DNA of 64,000 nucleotides, taken from positions 1-64,000 of the forward strand of contig JAPVLO010000073.1 in assembly GCA_027257055.1 (NCBI GenBank), given 5' to 3'. Source of the stretch: Cephalopachus bancanus. Its lineage: Eukaryota; Chordata; Mammalia; Primates; Tarsiidae. The translations under genes were made by a program, and so were the position numbers. Shown piece after piece: positions 1 to 12,309 of this stretch; position 1 is the stretch's first letter, and every line of letters starts with the position of its first letter. The notes below the pieces were generated by a model, which worked only from the letters and a program-made list of their open reading frames with translations, was not told the DNA's origin and made no database searches.

Positions 1-877
1 AGAATTCCTCAATATATTGGGTTATTTTAAACCCAAACTTCCTTGTCATACTTCTGGTTGAGTCCATTTTTTTCCAATTTCACATTTTTCTGCAGGCCTC
101 TCCAATTCTTTTTGTGACTATGTAGGAATTCTCTTTTTTCCCTTTGCCCAGGATTTTGGGGTCTTTAAGAACCAGAAACTCTAAGAAACAAGTTATTGCT
201 GAAGCACCATCAAATGTTTATGGTGAAACATGAAAGGCAAAGAAGGAGACCCAGGAAGGATCTTTAATAGGATAGATGAACTAAGAAGAGTTGTTTTTTG
301 CTTTTTAAAGGAAGAGGAGGAAAACAGGAAGAGTCTTGTTCCTTCTTATCTTCCTTCCCAAGTGAACATCAGAGGTAGAAATGAATGCATACTTGGCTTA
401 CTTAAAAAGCCTCTCTACCCAAATAATCATCTTTACCTGTTACTATTATCTAAATTTTGTATATCTAGTAAATTTTTCACATCATAGCTAAGGGGAAAAG
501 GCTCTAAAAAGAGAAACACTTAGGAAATTATCATATAAGTGAATATGTATAATAAGATTATTTAATATTTTATTAGATTTGTTGTCCTTTAGGTAAGGTT
601 AAAAAAAAGTCTGAAAACCACCACTGTGTTGAAGTGCAGAAAGTGAATTTTATTAAAGGTGATAAAAGAGCAAAAAAAGACCGTCAATGACTCAGAACAA
701 ATTTTCTCACTCTGAGCAATTTGGCTTAATTGCTGCACTATTTATCTTAATTTGTGTGATAAAGAAAGTTGAGAACGGAGGATAGTACACCTTTTGTGGA
801 CCTATGCACCTGTGCATCTTAGAGGAAGGTGCAATTCACAATCAACCCATAATTTACTGAAAATTTATGTTTGAAAC
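1..877. other. Unrecognised AT-rich DNA
   Basis: I see no gene, RNA or nameable repeat here. Short open frames exist but lack any recognisable family motif and are of the length expected by chance in AT-rich DNA. Confidence 0.6.
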
Positions 878-960
878 AATGTGGAGTAGCAGGGCAAAGA
901 TCTCAAATGTTCTTAGCAATGTGTAAGGCTTACATTTTGTAGGAAGAGTAGAACATCATT
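878..960 (+). repeat. Local duplication, copy A (Alu-filled)
   Basis: This stretch is repeated at 3254-3342 with only two substitutions that I can count over about 83 bases (gtggagtag/gtggaatag and ggaagagtag/ggaaaagtag). Copy A is interrupted at its right end by the Alu at 961-1250; sequence matching copy B resumes for a few bases after it. Confidence 0.85.
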
Positions 961-1250
961 TTTTTTTTTTTTTTTTGAGTTGGAGTCTCACTCTGTCACC
1001 CAGACTGGAGTGCAGTGGCCGCTCCCGGTCACCGCAGCCTCGACCTGCTGGGCTCTGGCGATCCTTTCGCCTCAGCCTTCCAAGTAGCTGGAATTACAGG
1101 CATGCACTACCACGCCCAGCTGATTTTTTGATTTATTGTAGAGATGAGGTCTCGCTGCCCAGGCGGGTCTCGAACCTGCGGGCTCAGGCAATCCACTCAC
1201 CTCAGTCTCCCAAAGGCGCAGGATTACAGGCTGAGCCACCAAGCCCGGCT
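961..1250 (-). mobile_element. Young Alu dimer, short subfamily
   Basis: Reverse-strand dimeric Alu beginning with a T tail followed by gagttggagtctcactctgt and ending ccaagcccggct. It carries the short-subfamily markers (ctcgctgcccagg and caaaggcgc). Target-site duplication agaacatcatttt: left copy 950-962, overlapping the tail, right copy from 1251. The unoccupied paralogous target is seen at 3329-3339. Confidence 0.95.
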
Positions 1251-1262
1251 AGAACATCATTT

Positions 1263-1825
1263 TAATTTAAGGTGATTCCTTCTTAAAGATTGGAAGTAGA
1301 ATTGTTGGACATCTTTGGCAATAGGCCTGCTGATCAGGACTTATGGAAAGATGAGCAAGAGAAAGGCACTGGAGAGAGATGACATAATGTTGATAGGAAA
1401 GAAAAGCAAAAAAAATTTCTGCAGGTTTATTAATAATATATGAAGAATGTTTGATCTCTCCGTGGGAAATTTAGACTTTAGAGAAGTTGACTGGATTAGG
1501 GCTGGCTTGTGGGTAGAGGACCCACATAGCTATCTGTTCTGGGTTTTTTTTCTTTATTTACCAGAGCTAGAAAAGGATGCAAATATTGAGTTGCAACTAG
1601 AACACCTTCCTGACAATCTGTGAAATGGGAGTGCTTATTGGACACTTCAAAAAACTCATAGAAGAGCCCCAAGAGAAAGCTAGGTCTAAGAGCTAAGAAG
1701 TCTCTTAGAGTCAGCATAGCAACAATAACAATGGAGAGGAATTAAAAACAAGCTAAGTATGGAGCCATGTGTCCATTTTCCCACCACACCTCCCATCTCT
1801 TCCTCACTCTACCTCAGAAAAGGAA
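1263..1825. other. Unrecognised DNA
   Basis: No repeat or gene recognised; base composition is mildly AT-rich. Confidence 0.6.
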
Positions 1826-1835
1826 GTAGGATTTC

Positions 1836-2312
1836 TTTTTTTCTTTTTTTTATTTTTTATTTTAAAGACATGGGATCCAATACAGAGTTAGGTGTACAAG
1901 TGTTCATTATGTAGGTACTCTTGATGAGGTGTTTCCCCCTCCCCTTACAGTTTCCCACTACTGACAATCCCATGTCCCCACCCCCCTACCTGCCAGCAGT
2001 TTCCCACTACTGCCAATCCTTTTCTTATATTATTACAATAATTGTTCAAGGTTCACTTATGAGTGAGAACATGTGATACTCAGTTCTTTATTTCTGTGAT
2101 AGATCACTCAGTATTATAGACTCTAAGTCCATCCAAGTTGTGAAGTTCATAATTTTGCCCTTCTTTGTGGCTGTGTAATATTCCATCTTGTATATGTACC
2201 ACTTTTTTTTATCCAGTCCTATTTTGATGGGCAGCATGGTTGGTTCCGTGTTTTTGCTATTGTAAACAATGCTGCAATAAACATGCGTGTGCAGTTATCT
2301 TTTTCATAGCGT
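1836..2312 (-). mobile_element. 5'-truncated young L1 (3' end)
   Basis: Reverse-strand L1 fragment: poly(T), then the lineage 3' UTR (inverse of the ...taaccctgaattg... end), duplicated cagtttcccactactg.caatcc blocks, and the very end of ORF2 up to tgctgcaataaacatgcgtg. A 10-bp target duplication gtaggatttc lies at 1826-1835 and 2313-2322. It is too short to encode anything. Confidence 0.93.
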
Positions 2313-2322
2313 GTAGGATTTC

Positions 2323-4171
2323 AAAAGTGAGAGTCAAGAAGGTATCTCAGAACCAGAATCTTTTCCTACTCCTGTCTCTGGTCAGTATATCAGCTTACGA
2401 CTTCTGGAAGCATGGATAGTGCTGTAGATGGAATATGACTAGTGTAACCTTGCAACATTAACTGAATGGATCAAAAATGATGGAAAATTGAGTTACTTAT
2501 CTAAAATTGTAGTTAGAAAATAGTAATTTAATACAGCATAATTTCAGGTGATAGGAGAAAAAATAATTTTATATCTAAACGTGAATGAAGCAAGTCTGAG
2601 TAAAAACAAAACAAAATATCATGAGCTTGTTATATTTGTCAAAGACTTCTAGACATAATTACCCAACTTGAGAAATAGCCCAAATGTCAAGTAGCTGAAG
2701 ATTATTTTGTGCCTATCTCACAAATGCAGGAAACATTCTGTGCCCTTAACTAGGCAGAAAACGTAATTTCATTGATTATCTTCTTTTCTAGAATTCTGTT
2801 TTTTTGAAGTTTAGGAAGCTAAGTAAATATAAAACAAATAATGATAATTCTTATTATTCTTCTCCAAGATTTATTTAAGATAAAGGTAAAGTTATTTGAT
2901 TATATTATTTGTTTTTACAAAATTTATTAAGAAATTTAAAAAATAATATTAATGTGACTTTAGTATCAAGACCAATTGCTTTATTAATTTACAAATCAAT
3001 AAATTTTGGGAGTAACTACCTTAAATCAAAAATGAATATTAAAACTATAAATATATAATTATTAATTCAACAAATGTCTTACTTCTTGGATAATTTGACT
3101 TACATTCCCTTTGCTTATGTTAATTTTTACATCTTAGTTATTTCTTCACATTAATTAGAAACTCCAGTTTTATGCAAAATGTTCTAATCATAAGTCTTCA
3201 TATAGAGCCTTGGAGCAGCCAATTCTAAGTTTTCCTCATGTAGTTTTAGTTTGAATGTGGAATAGCAGGGCAAAGATCTCAAATGTTCTTAGCAATGTGT
3301 AAGGCTTACATTTTGTAGGAAAAGTAGAACATCATTTTAATTAAAGGTTGGTAATCAGTTGGTAATTCAAACAAGAAGTAATGACTAGAGTGACTATTGA
3401 GTGTGTTTGCAGAGTATGGGAGTATCAAATCAACTATATTTTAGTGATTTATATTTTACATGTAATTGACAAAGTTGGGAGAACATATTCTTCAAAGGTT
3501 ATGCTCTTGGCTCTAAAACCAAAATTGTTTTCCAGTTTAAATTAAAAAAAAAACTTAGAAACTCCAAATAGACTAAAAAAAATTAATCACAGCACAGTGA
3601 GATTGAGATTTCATTTTCTCGTTGAAACAAATCATATCGGTCGATCCTCCTAGCTACTCACTGAGCTTTTTAATTTATGAAATGAAGAAAAGCTATCAAT
3701 GTTTCATAATCAGATAAAGGCAAATATCAGAACCTTTAAAATTGCTTTAAATACTCTGCTGGGAAAATCCCTGATAATTTCAGGATATGCAGTGATTAGA
3801 TATAGAAATATTCATTATAGTACTGACATCATTTAAAAAAAGCTTATAACAAATATTTTTCTCTGGAAGACTGTAATATGTTTGTGAATGGTACATTTTT
3901 GGACAAGATTATAATGAAAAACATGAATGACAATTTAGAGGAAATACCTCTTGACATAGGTGAGTTTTAATAACTCTATCATAGATTATAAAATTTTCAA
4001 AAATATACAAAATTTTAGGTAATGTGCTAAAATAAAATATCAATATAATATAATATATAACATAAATGTATTAATTTTTATAGCTGTATAAAATAAATAT
4101 TCATTTAATAATAATGATTATGTGTGTACATATGTGTTGTTGACTGTAGTACAGCGAAAAGAGGAAATAGA
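2323..4171. other. AT-rich DNA with local duplication copy B
   Basis: No gene or transposon recognised. Long A/T runs occur (for example 4020-4090). Positions 3254-3342 are the Alu-free copy of 878-960. Confidence 0.6.
3254..3342 (+). repeat. Local duplication, copy B (empty site)
   Basis: Near-identical to 878-960 plus the bases after the Alu there. It reads straight through gtagaacatcattttaatt without an Alu, so it preserves the pre-insertion target sequence. Confidence 0.85.
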
Positions 4172-4181
4172 AAACCAATTC

Positions 4182-4469
4182 TTTTTTTTTTGAGTTGGAG
4201 TCTTACTCTGTCGCCCAGTCTGGAGTGCAGTGGCACACTCCCGGCCACCGCAGCCTTGACCTGCAGGGGTTTGGTGATTCTTCTGCCTCAGCCTTCCAAG
4301 TAGTTGGAACTACAGGCTCACGCCACCACACCCGGCTAATTTTTGATGTAGTGTAGAGGCGAGGTCTTGCCAAGTTGCCCAGGCGGGTCTCAAACCCGTG
4401 GGCTCAGCCAATCCACTCACTCAGCCCCTCAAAATGCTGGGATTACAGGCTGAACCACCGAGCCCAGCC
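4182..4469 (-). mobile_element. Young Alu dimer, long subfamily
   Basis: Reverse-strand dimer from the T tail (4182) to gagcccagcc. It has the long-subfamily marker (ggtcttgccaagttgcccagg, no 7-base deletion) and the aaaatgctgggatta form. Likely imperfect target duplication aaaaccaat / aagaccaat on its flanks. Confidence 0.93.
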
Positions 4470-4529
4470 AAAGACCAATGTTTAAAGTTGACTATAAAAT
4501 AAAATAATGATTTTGAACTAGTCATATAT

Positions 4530-4680
4530 CCAATCTATGTGTCAGGTTCTTAATCTGTAAAATAGAAACAATAATGACAACCTTCCAGTTTTGTTGGGAG
4601 GAATAAATTGAATGGTATAATAAAGATAATGACAATTAATACTGCTTGAAATATAGAAGGACACCATAAAGTTATTTATA
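4530..4680 (+). mobile_element. MIR fragment
   Basis: Resembles the 3' half of MIR: caggttcttaatctgtaaaatagaaacaataatgacaacc matches in outline the cctcatctgtaaaatggg...ataatagtacc core, followed by gggaggaataaattgaatgg and a weak tail. Old and diverged. Confidence 0.6.
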
Positions 4681-4767
4681 TTAGAATCTCACTGCATCCA
4701 TAATATAAATAATTTTTTAGACTCCAATTTTATTAAACTTTAAGAATTACTAATATATGCAATATTT

Positions 4768-6508
4768 CTTTTTTTATTTTTGTTTTAAAGATGTGGGGTG
4801 CAATTCAGGGTTAGGTATACAGATGGTCATTGTACAGGAAAAGTTTGGCCTCACTTTGGTCCCCACTTCACCTGGTTTGAGATCAGGTACCCTCATTGAT
4901 TGAAGTATGCCCTCTCTGGCAGTTTTCCACTCTTGCCAATCCCTTTCTTATAGTATTATGGTAACTGTTCAGGATCTGCTTATGAGTGAGAATGTGTGGT
5001 ATTCAGTTCTTTGTTTCTATGATAGATCATTCAGTAGTATAGACTCTAAGTCCAATCAAGTGGCTGCGAAGTCCATATTTTATCCTTGTTATGGTTGTGT
5101 AATATTCCATCATGTGTATGTACCACATTTTTTAATCCAGTCTACTTTCAGTGGGTGATACAGTTGGTTCCATGATTTTGCTGTTGTGAATAATGCTGCA
5201 ATAAACATGTGTGTGGAGGTATCTATTTCAAAGAGGGTTTTTTTTTTAGTTCCTGTGGGTATATTCCCAGAATGGGGATTGGATTGCTGGGTCATATGGA
5301 AGGTTGATTTTCAGGTCTGTTAGAAATTGCCACACTGTTTTCCACAGAGGTAGTACTAGTTTATAATCCCACCAACAGTGTAGAAGTGTTCCTTTTTGGC
5401 CACATTCTCTCCTGCATCTGTTATTTTTTGAGGTATTGATGACGGCTATCCTGACTAGAGTTAAGTGGTATCTCAGTGTGGTTTTAATTTGCATTTCTTT
5501 GATGATTAGTGCAGCTGAGCATTTTTTCATGAATCTGTTGGCTGCTCCTATGTCTTCTTTTGAGATGTATCTATTTGTATATTTTGCCCACTTTTTAATA
5601 GGTTTGTTTGTTTTTTTCTTTTTAGCACATTTGAGTTCTTTGTAGATCCTAGATGTAGGTCTTTGTCAGATACACAGTTGGCAAATATTTTTTCTCATTC
5701 TATAGACTTTCTCCTCGCTCTCTTTATGGTTTATTTTACTTTGCAGAAGCATTTCAGTTTGATGAGGTCCCACTTGTCTATCTTATCTCTTATGGCATGG
5801 TATTTGGGATTTTGATCAAGAATTGGTTGCCAGTTTCCATAAGGGTATATCCTGTATTTTCTAAGGTTCTTATAGTTTGAGGTTTTATGTTTAGGTCTTT
5901 GATCCATTTAGAGTTGATTTTTGTGTATAGTGATAGATAGGGGTGTTGTTTTAATCTTCTGCATGTGGTCAGCCAGTTTTCCCAACACTGTTTACTGAAT
6001 AAGCTCTCTCTCGCCAGTGGTTGTTAGTGAAGGTTTTGCCAAAGTCATTTAAAATGTAACAAAAAAAAGTGAAATACCTTGGCATCTTCCTAACCAGAGA
6101 AGTAAAAGGCCTTTACAATGAAAAGTACAAAAAAAACTACTTAAAGAAATCAAAGATGACACAAATAAATGGAAAAATATTCCATGATCATGGACTGGAA
6201 GAATCACCACTGTTAAGATGTCCATCTTACCCAAGGCAATCTACAGATTTACCAAAAAACCCATTAAATTAACAGCATCATTCTTAGACCTAGAAGCAAC
6301 AATACAGAAATTCATACAGGAACATAAATGGCCACAAATAGCCAAAACAATCCTTAGCAAAAGACACAAAGCAGAGGGATCACACTACCAAACTTTAAAA
6401 GTTATTATAAGGTTACAATAATCAAAACAGCCTGGTATTGGTACAAGAACAGGCCTGTAGACCAATGGAACAAGACAGAGGCTCCAGCAGCAGAACCCCA
6501 ATATCTCA
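4768..6508 (-). mobile_element. Young L1 with 5' inversion (twin priming)
   Basis: Reverse-strand L1 from poly(T) at 4768 through 3' UTR and ORF2 C-terminal region to about 6040; then the orientation flips and about 6060-6508 reads forward through another ORF2 part (frame fragments KYLGIFLTREVKGLYNEKYK and ILPKAIYRF are typical of the region after the RT domain). The target duplication atatgcaatattt occurs at 4755-4767 and 6509-6521, so both segments came in as one insertion. The reading frame is broken by stops and the inversion. Confidence 0.92.
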
Positions 6509-6521
6509 ATATGCAATATTT

Positions 6522-6878
6522 TTTAAAATACAAATATACCTTACTTCATTATTTGTGATGGCAGAACACAAGTTATTCCACAGGTAAATTTGGGATTGTG
6601 GAGTGAATGCCTAGATTAGGCAACACTACCAAAAAACATTTCTCTGTCCTGTGCTGTGTTGAAAAAAGGCTTACATTAGGGAAATTTATGCAAACATCGG
6701 GATACTTCTTTTACAATCCATACTGCAACAAATCCATACTGCAACATACTTCTGAGCTGTAGAGAATGGTAACTTTTCTCCTTCCACTGATTTAACATGA
6801 AAGGGAACAGCACGAAGCAGTCCTCCCACCTCAAGTGTAGCCTGATTCACACTAAGTAATAACAGCAAAGGGAACACT

Positions 6879-6880
<2 letters not shown>
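6522..6880. other. Unrecognised DNA before a CA repeat
   Basis: No recognised element. A 16-base unit (aatccatactgcaaca) is repeated in tandem at 6715-6746. Confidence 0.55.
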
Positions 6881-6932
<52 letters not shown>

Positions 6933-6944
6933 ACTCACACACTC
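6881..6944 (+). repeat. (CA)n microsatellite
   Basis: About 64 bases of AC repeats, pure for the first 45 and then interrupted by three acactc variants. Confidence 0.98.
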
Positions 6945-8392
6945 AATAAAGGCATTATCTTATGTCTGTTTGCCAGTTATTCACCATTATTCTGTGGCCT
7001 ATAGAAATGTTATAACTTATTCCAAAGTGAAGGTCATTATACTGTATCTCCTAAATCATTCTGACACAAAATAATTTTTCTAAATATAATTCTCTGAATA
7101 CAACTTGATCTCCTAGATAGTCAGCATCTGTGACTGTAGAAGTTTTAGATGGTGTATGCCAAGATCCCTTCCCTCAAGAGGAGTAGCACAAAATATAGCT
7201 AGATATTGATATTAAATTGATTTTAATGGACGGTTTAAACCATCAGACAAAAAAGAGATTAAGCTGTTTCCAATAACTTCAGAAAACCCTCCTGGAAGAC
7301 GGTTGATTAGTTGGACTTGAAGAATGTATATTCTTTAGATATGTGAAGAGGACAAAGAAGGACATTTGAAGAAAGATAGTGTGAGTTCAGTGAGAGACCA
7401 CTAAATAGAAACTGAGTTTTGGATTTCTTGATGATGGAAAGATTCAGAAAAGAACTTGGGCAAACCTGGCTTACATCACAGTTGCCATTAAGAGTGTTAT
7501 GATCTTAGAAAAATGGTCCTTGGGGTAGAAAGAATAATGGTCAGAAGAACATGATTTTGGGTTGTTACACAGCAGCTGGAGAATGAAGGCAGAGAGTTCA
7601 TCTCTCAGATTCAACGTTCTCATCTGGAATATGAAGGACTTGGGCTAGATGCTTTGACAGTCATCCTCAATCACCTGGCCAGACACTCATCCTCAATCAC
7701 CTGGCCAACTGTATTATAATCACCTGTAAAATAGGACTTCCTGGTGTATGTTTTGAGATCTCGATTCTTAAAGATTCTAAGATCTTTATTTTTACCCATC
7801 TCTCCAGGAAATTTGGATATGAAGCCAATATTTGGAGGAATTGTTGCTGGTGGCAAAAGCATTTTAAGGTTGCATAACTCTTGTCTTGGCTTATTTCAGG
7901 AAAGAAAAAGGACATTTCTTCCTCTGCTTAATTATGCAGTATCAGTTATAACTCTTAATTGGTGTATTGAACTTCTCAGCAATAAGTAAAATGTGTCTCT
8001 CCACTGTCCCTATTAATTATGGTTCTTGGACATAGTATATATTGGTGGAGCAACTCAGTAAAAACAAGATTCCTCACTTAATGAAATGTCAGCATAGTCC
8101 TGTCTGCATGGAAGGATGATGGGTATCAGCCCCAGAGGCTGGGAAAATTTCTGCATCAGGCATTATGATTTCTGCTTACATTCGCTAAGCAAGCAGGTCT
8201 TACCATTGATCTACCACTGACTTGTTTTTCCTTAAAAGAAAAATGAGGAAATGTAACAGAAGCTTTCTGGGGATAGATCAAAGTGTGCAACACATTTGGG
8301 CTACCAGTAAAATAATACTTGTTGAAATACTCAGGACTGAAATAAAATTGAGGAGACTCTAAAAAATAAGCAATTGCTTAGAAGAGGAGCTG
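6945..8392. other. Mostly unrecognised DNA
   Basis: No gene recognised. tcatcctcaatcacctggcc is present twice as a 27-base tandem unit (7661 and 7688). The sequence around 7600-7650 (catctggaatatgaagg...gggctagatg) faintly resembles a MIR-type SINE; too weak to annotate. Confidence 0.5.
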
Positions 8393-8613
8393 GAAAACTA
8401 TGAACAGAGAGCCAGCCAAATCAGGCCACTGCCTATTCCTCCAAATACAGTTTTATTAAAACACAAAAACGCCAGTTTGTTTACATAGTGTCTGTGGATG
8501 TTCTCCTATTACAACAGCAGGGTTGAGTAGCTACAGTAGGGACTATGTGGTCCACAAAGCCTCAAATATTTACTGTCTGTCTCTTTATAGAAAATGTTTG
8601 CCAATCCCTGCTA
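8393..8613. mobile_element. hAT-Charlie-type non-autonomous DNA transposon
   Basis: Recognisable from ggaaaactatgaacagagag..., the core acagttttattaaaacaca, agggttgagtagctacagta, and the end aaaatgtttgccaatccctg. This is a common mammalian non-coding hAT family. The ends ggaaaactatg and gtttgccaatcc are roughly the terminal parts; I do not commit to a family name. Confidence 0.75.
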
Positions 8614-10032
8614 TACAGTTTCTTTTGCCCTGACATATTTTATTTTCACAGGAAGTCTGTGAATAGCACATGCCTGTAGTTACTGTCAGAACTGTTTATC
8701 TTCTCTTACTCTAGTAGCAAATAAAGACAAAAGTGAAGATGAAAAAGAATGCCATTGATGAAATTTACAAATAATAGTCATGGATTAAATGGAATATTTA
8801 ATGAACAAATTCACAAGAAGAGAAACGGGTGAGTTGCAGTGAAACAAAGCATTCTTTAAAATTTGCAACTATAAAAATTATCAAAAAATGACAACTGTGA
8901 CATCTTTGCAAGTATCAGAGGTCTTCAAATATCTGTTGGATAATAATTTTAAAAAATAAACAAATATATACACATTCTTGGATGCTAGTAGGCTATTTAT
9001 AACAAAATACCAAATGATCTGGAAGGTGCTATAGTGTCCTAAATCAATACCAAATACATGGGGGGGGGTTGTTGTTATTTTTGCGTTTTGCATCACCCAG
9101 TAAAATACAGACGATGATTTATTGGTAAAGCCAACACCATCTTGCACATTTTCTGATGAGATTTGCTACTGGCTTTGTGAGAGCTGTTTTGAGAGCAAGA
9201 CTTGTCAACATTTTGTCAAACATTTTTATTAATCTTCACATTTCAGAATATATTTGTACAATTCCTGGACATGCTGAGTTTCACTCTTCCTCGGTTTTAA
9301 TCCAATATAAGGCATCTCTCCCTGATGCTGCTTCCTAACAATCCCCAGACACACTTAACCTTTAAAATGAATCTCACTTCATTCATTTTTCATCATATCA
9401 TAGCAAACAAGAAACACAGAATGTTCCACCTGTTTTGACTTTTCAGGCTATGATGTAAAATGTGCTGTTACAATAGAACAACCTAAATTTAAATTAACCA
9501 CCAGGTGAGAAAGCAATTCCCCCTACAGCAAAGTACTTCAACTTGATGGTGCTGGTTTTATCCTGGGTGAGTGCACATATTTGCTCAGGCAAATGAGCAT
9601 GAACAGAAAAATAAATTGGATAATGGATACCATAGGAGACAGAATTGACTGTGCCAAATAGTAGACAAATTAGAATACTGAAATAAAAGAATTAATGAAA
9701 ATGAAATTATAGAAAGGTTTTCTTTTTTTTTCCTCCAGGATTGTGCAATTTTGATGACTCTCAAAAAAAATCCCAAGTTATCCTTCTCACAGAGCTTATA
9801 AGGCCCTAAATCTGCTTAGATCTACAGCTGGTGTTTACCCCAGTCTGAATGTCTTGCTCCGAGGTCGCTACTCTCAATTAGTTGCCGCTACCTGCAAGGC
9901 CCAGGCAAGAGGTATGGAAATTAGTCTTTCCCTCGTCAGAAAGTATCGAAAAGTTTTACATGAACCGAAGCATGCTTCTGTTTTTAATACTGTTGGGTAT
10001 AGGAATTTTGTGGCTGGCTTCTCTTGTTTTTC
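8614..10032. other. Unrecognised DNA
   Basis: No gene or repeat recognised. A run of nine G occurs near 9061. tggcttctcttgttt near 10016-10028 is a direct-repeat partner of 11391-11403 (see the composite insertion). Confidence 0.55.
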
Positions 10033-10165
10033 TTGTTTTTTTGTTTTTTAATTTTTAATTTTAAAATTGTGGGGTTCAATTCAGGGTTAGGTATACAGAT
10101 ATTCATTGTGTAGGTACCCTTGTTGATGAGGTGTGTCCCTCCCTCCCCTGGCAGTTTCCCTCAAC
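10033..10165 (-). mobile_element. Very short L1 3' end
   Basis: T-rich tail, then ggggttcaattcagggttag, cccttgttgatgaggtgtg and cccctggcagtttccc: the last roughly 125 bases of the lineage-specific L1, reverse strand. About 60 bases that I cannot name separate it from the next L1. Confidence 0.85.
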
Positions 10166-10225
10166 TAGATGTGCCTGATTTTTTTTTATGTTTAAGTGAT
10201 TATGCTCTAAAAATTGTAATGCCTA

Positions 10226-11089
10226 GTTGGCCCTGTTTCTTTTTTTTAACTTTTAAATTTTTTATTTTAAATATATGGGGTACAATTCAGGTTTAGGTAT
10301 ACAGATATTCAATGTGCAGGCACCCTTGCTGATAAGGTGTGCCCCTCCTTCCCCAGGCAGATTCCTATTACTGCCAGTCCCATTCTCCACCCCACCACAC
10401 CCCTGCAGTTTCCCGCTACTGTCAATCCTTTTCTTATAGTATTACGATAGTTGTTCAAGGTCCACTTATGAGTGAGAACATGTGGTACTCACTTCTCTGT
10501 TTCTGTGAAAGATCACTCAGAATTGTAGACTCTCAGCCCATCCAGGTTACTGCGAAGTTCATGATTCTGTTCTTCTTTCTGGCTGTGTGATATTCCATTG
10601 TGTATATGTGCCACATTTTTTTTTATCCAGTCCTCTTTTGATGGGCAGCATGGATGGTTCCATGTTCTTGCTATTGTGAACAATGCTGCAATAAACATAC
10701 AAGTGCAGGTATTTTTTTATGGAGTGATTTGAGTTCTTCCAGGTATAGTCCCAGTAGGGGGATTGCAGGGTCATATGGAAGGTCGATTTTTAGTTTTAGG
10801 AATTGTCACAGTTTTCCACAGAGGCTGTACTAGTTTACATTCCCACCAGCAGTGTAGAAGTGTTCCCTTTTTACCACATTCTCTCCAGCATCTGTTATTT
10901 TTTGAGTTATTGATAATGGTCATTCTGACTGGTGTTAGGTGGTATCTCAGTGTAGTTTTAATTCGCATTTCTTTGATGACTAGGAGACTGAACATTTTTT
11001 CATGTATCTGTTGGCTGCTCATCTGTCTTCTTTTGAGAACTGTCCATTCATATCTTTTGCCCACTTTTTGATGGGGCTGGGTTTTTTTA
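10226..11089 (-). mobile_element. 5'-truncated young L1
   Basis: Reverse-strand L1: poly(T), 3' UTR, then the ORF2 C-terminal region (ggttccatgttcttgctattg, tgctgcaataaacat, ggtggtatctcagtgtagtt) to cccactttttgatgggg. The fragment ends directly in the T tail of the Alu at 11090-11390 with no intervening host DNA. Confidence 0.9.
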
Positions 11090-11390
11090 TTTATTTGTTC
11101 GTTTTTGAGTTGGAGTCTCACTCTGTTGCCCAGGCTGGAGTGCAGTGGCATGCTCATAGCCACCACAGCCTCAACCTGCTGGGCTCAGGTGATCCTTCTG
11201 CCTCAGTCTTCCAAGAAGCTGGAACAACAGGCACATGCCGCCACACCCAACTATTTTTTAAATTTATTATAGAGGTGAGGTCTTGCAAAGTTGCCCAAGT
11301 TGCTGGCCTCGAATCCATGGACTTAGGCAATCCTCTCACCTTGGCCTCCCAAGATGCTGGGATTGTGGGCTTGAGCCACCGCACCCAATC
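11090..11390 (-). mobile_element. Alu dimer joined to L1 5' end
   Basis: Reverse-strand dimer of an older type (cactctgttgcccaggctgg, ggcatgctcatagccaccac, gggattgtgggcttgagcca). Same orientation as the L1 that abuts its tail. Immediately after it comes ttctcttgttt, a copy of the sequence before the first L1 at 10018. Confidence 0.88.
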
Positions 11391-11403
11391 TTCTCTTGTT
11401 TCT

Positions 11404-12309
11404 CTTCTGTTTTTTGTGTGATGCCTCACCCTTCTGAGCCAGGATTGTGTGCCTTGCTCCCTGCTCTAGTGTTTGAACCATTGGTAAGGCTGTTTGTCAC
11501 CTAATCCATGACCTTATGCTCTATCTGGCCTTTTCTGTTAGGGAATGCCTTGCAGAAACATGAACAAACTCCAAACTCCCTGGTTCTTAAGAATTGGGAG
11601 AAAAGAGTTAAAGCAGCAGACTTGTGATCCATTCACTTCTTGATGAGAGGGGGAAGACTTCAGGAAGAAGAGAAGGTGGTCTGAGTTAACCTCCTAGTCA
11701 GTTGAATCCTCAAGAAAATAATCCAGTGATGTTTCCCAGGGAAAAGAGATCATGTTTGGAATGCACTTATCAAGATTTCCCTGGCTAAGCATTATCTATA
11801 GTAAGTAGAACCCAAATCACAAGGTATGACTCCCTGGAGAATGTCACATAGGTGATGCTACAATGGAGATGTTTCACAGTATAAATGCTCCCCACTACAT
11901 GAGTTGCTCTTCAGAATCTCTCCTAGAGACAAGTTCCTGGAGCAAGAGGACATGTCATTTCCTTACTTCATCTGAGCCTTTAATCACTTGAGGTCTTGAT
12001 ATCATTTAATAGAACTTAATGCTGCACAGTCTCTGATTTGTTAGATTTGACAAATGAATCTTATGTGTCAGTGCAGGATATCGGTCCTTTTGTGTTACGG
12101 CCTAGATTTGAATCATTGTCTGTCCAACTATTGTCAGCGCAAGTTTGAGCACGACACCCAATCCTAATCTTTCAGTCACTTAATCTTCCTACACTTAAAA
12201 CAGTCATGTTGAATAACTTATTTTTGAAATAATTGATGTAAACCCATGACAGTGGTTGAGTCCAAGTATTAACATCCATATTCAATTTCAAGAAGTTCAC
12301 TATCATTTA
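11404..12309. other. Unrecognised unique DNA
   Basis: About 900 bases of more balanced composition without a nameable repeat or convincing coding frame. Confidence 0.6.

Noticed and set aside
6686..6934. Frame with a Cys-Val repeat
   Set aside because: Product of the CA microsatellite.
8393..8613. Possible conserved exon
   Set aside because: The sequence matches a common non-coding hAT family and has no open frame.
10771..11421. Open frames of 130-139 codons
   Set aside because: They cross L1 ORF2 remnants and an Alu; no start context or host protein similarity.
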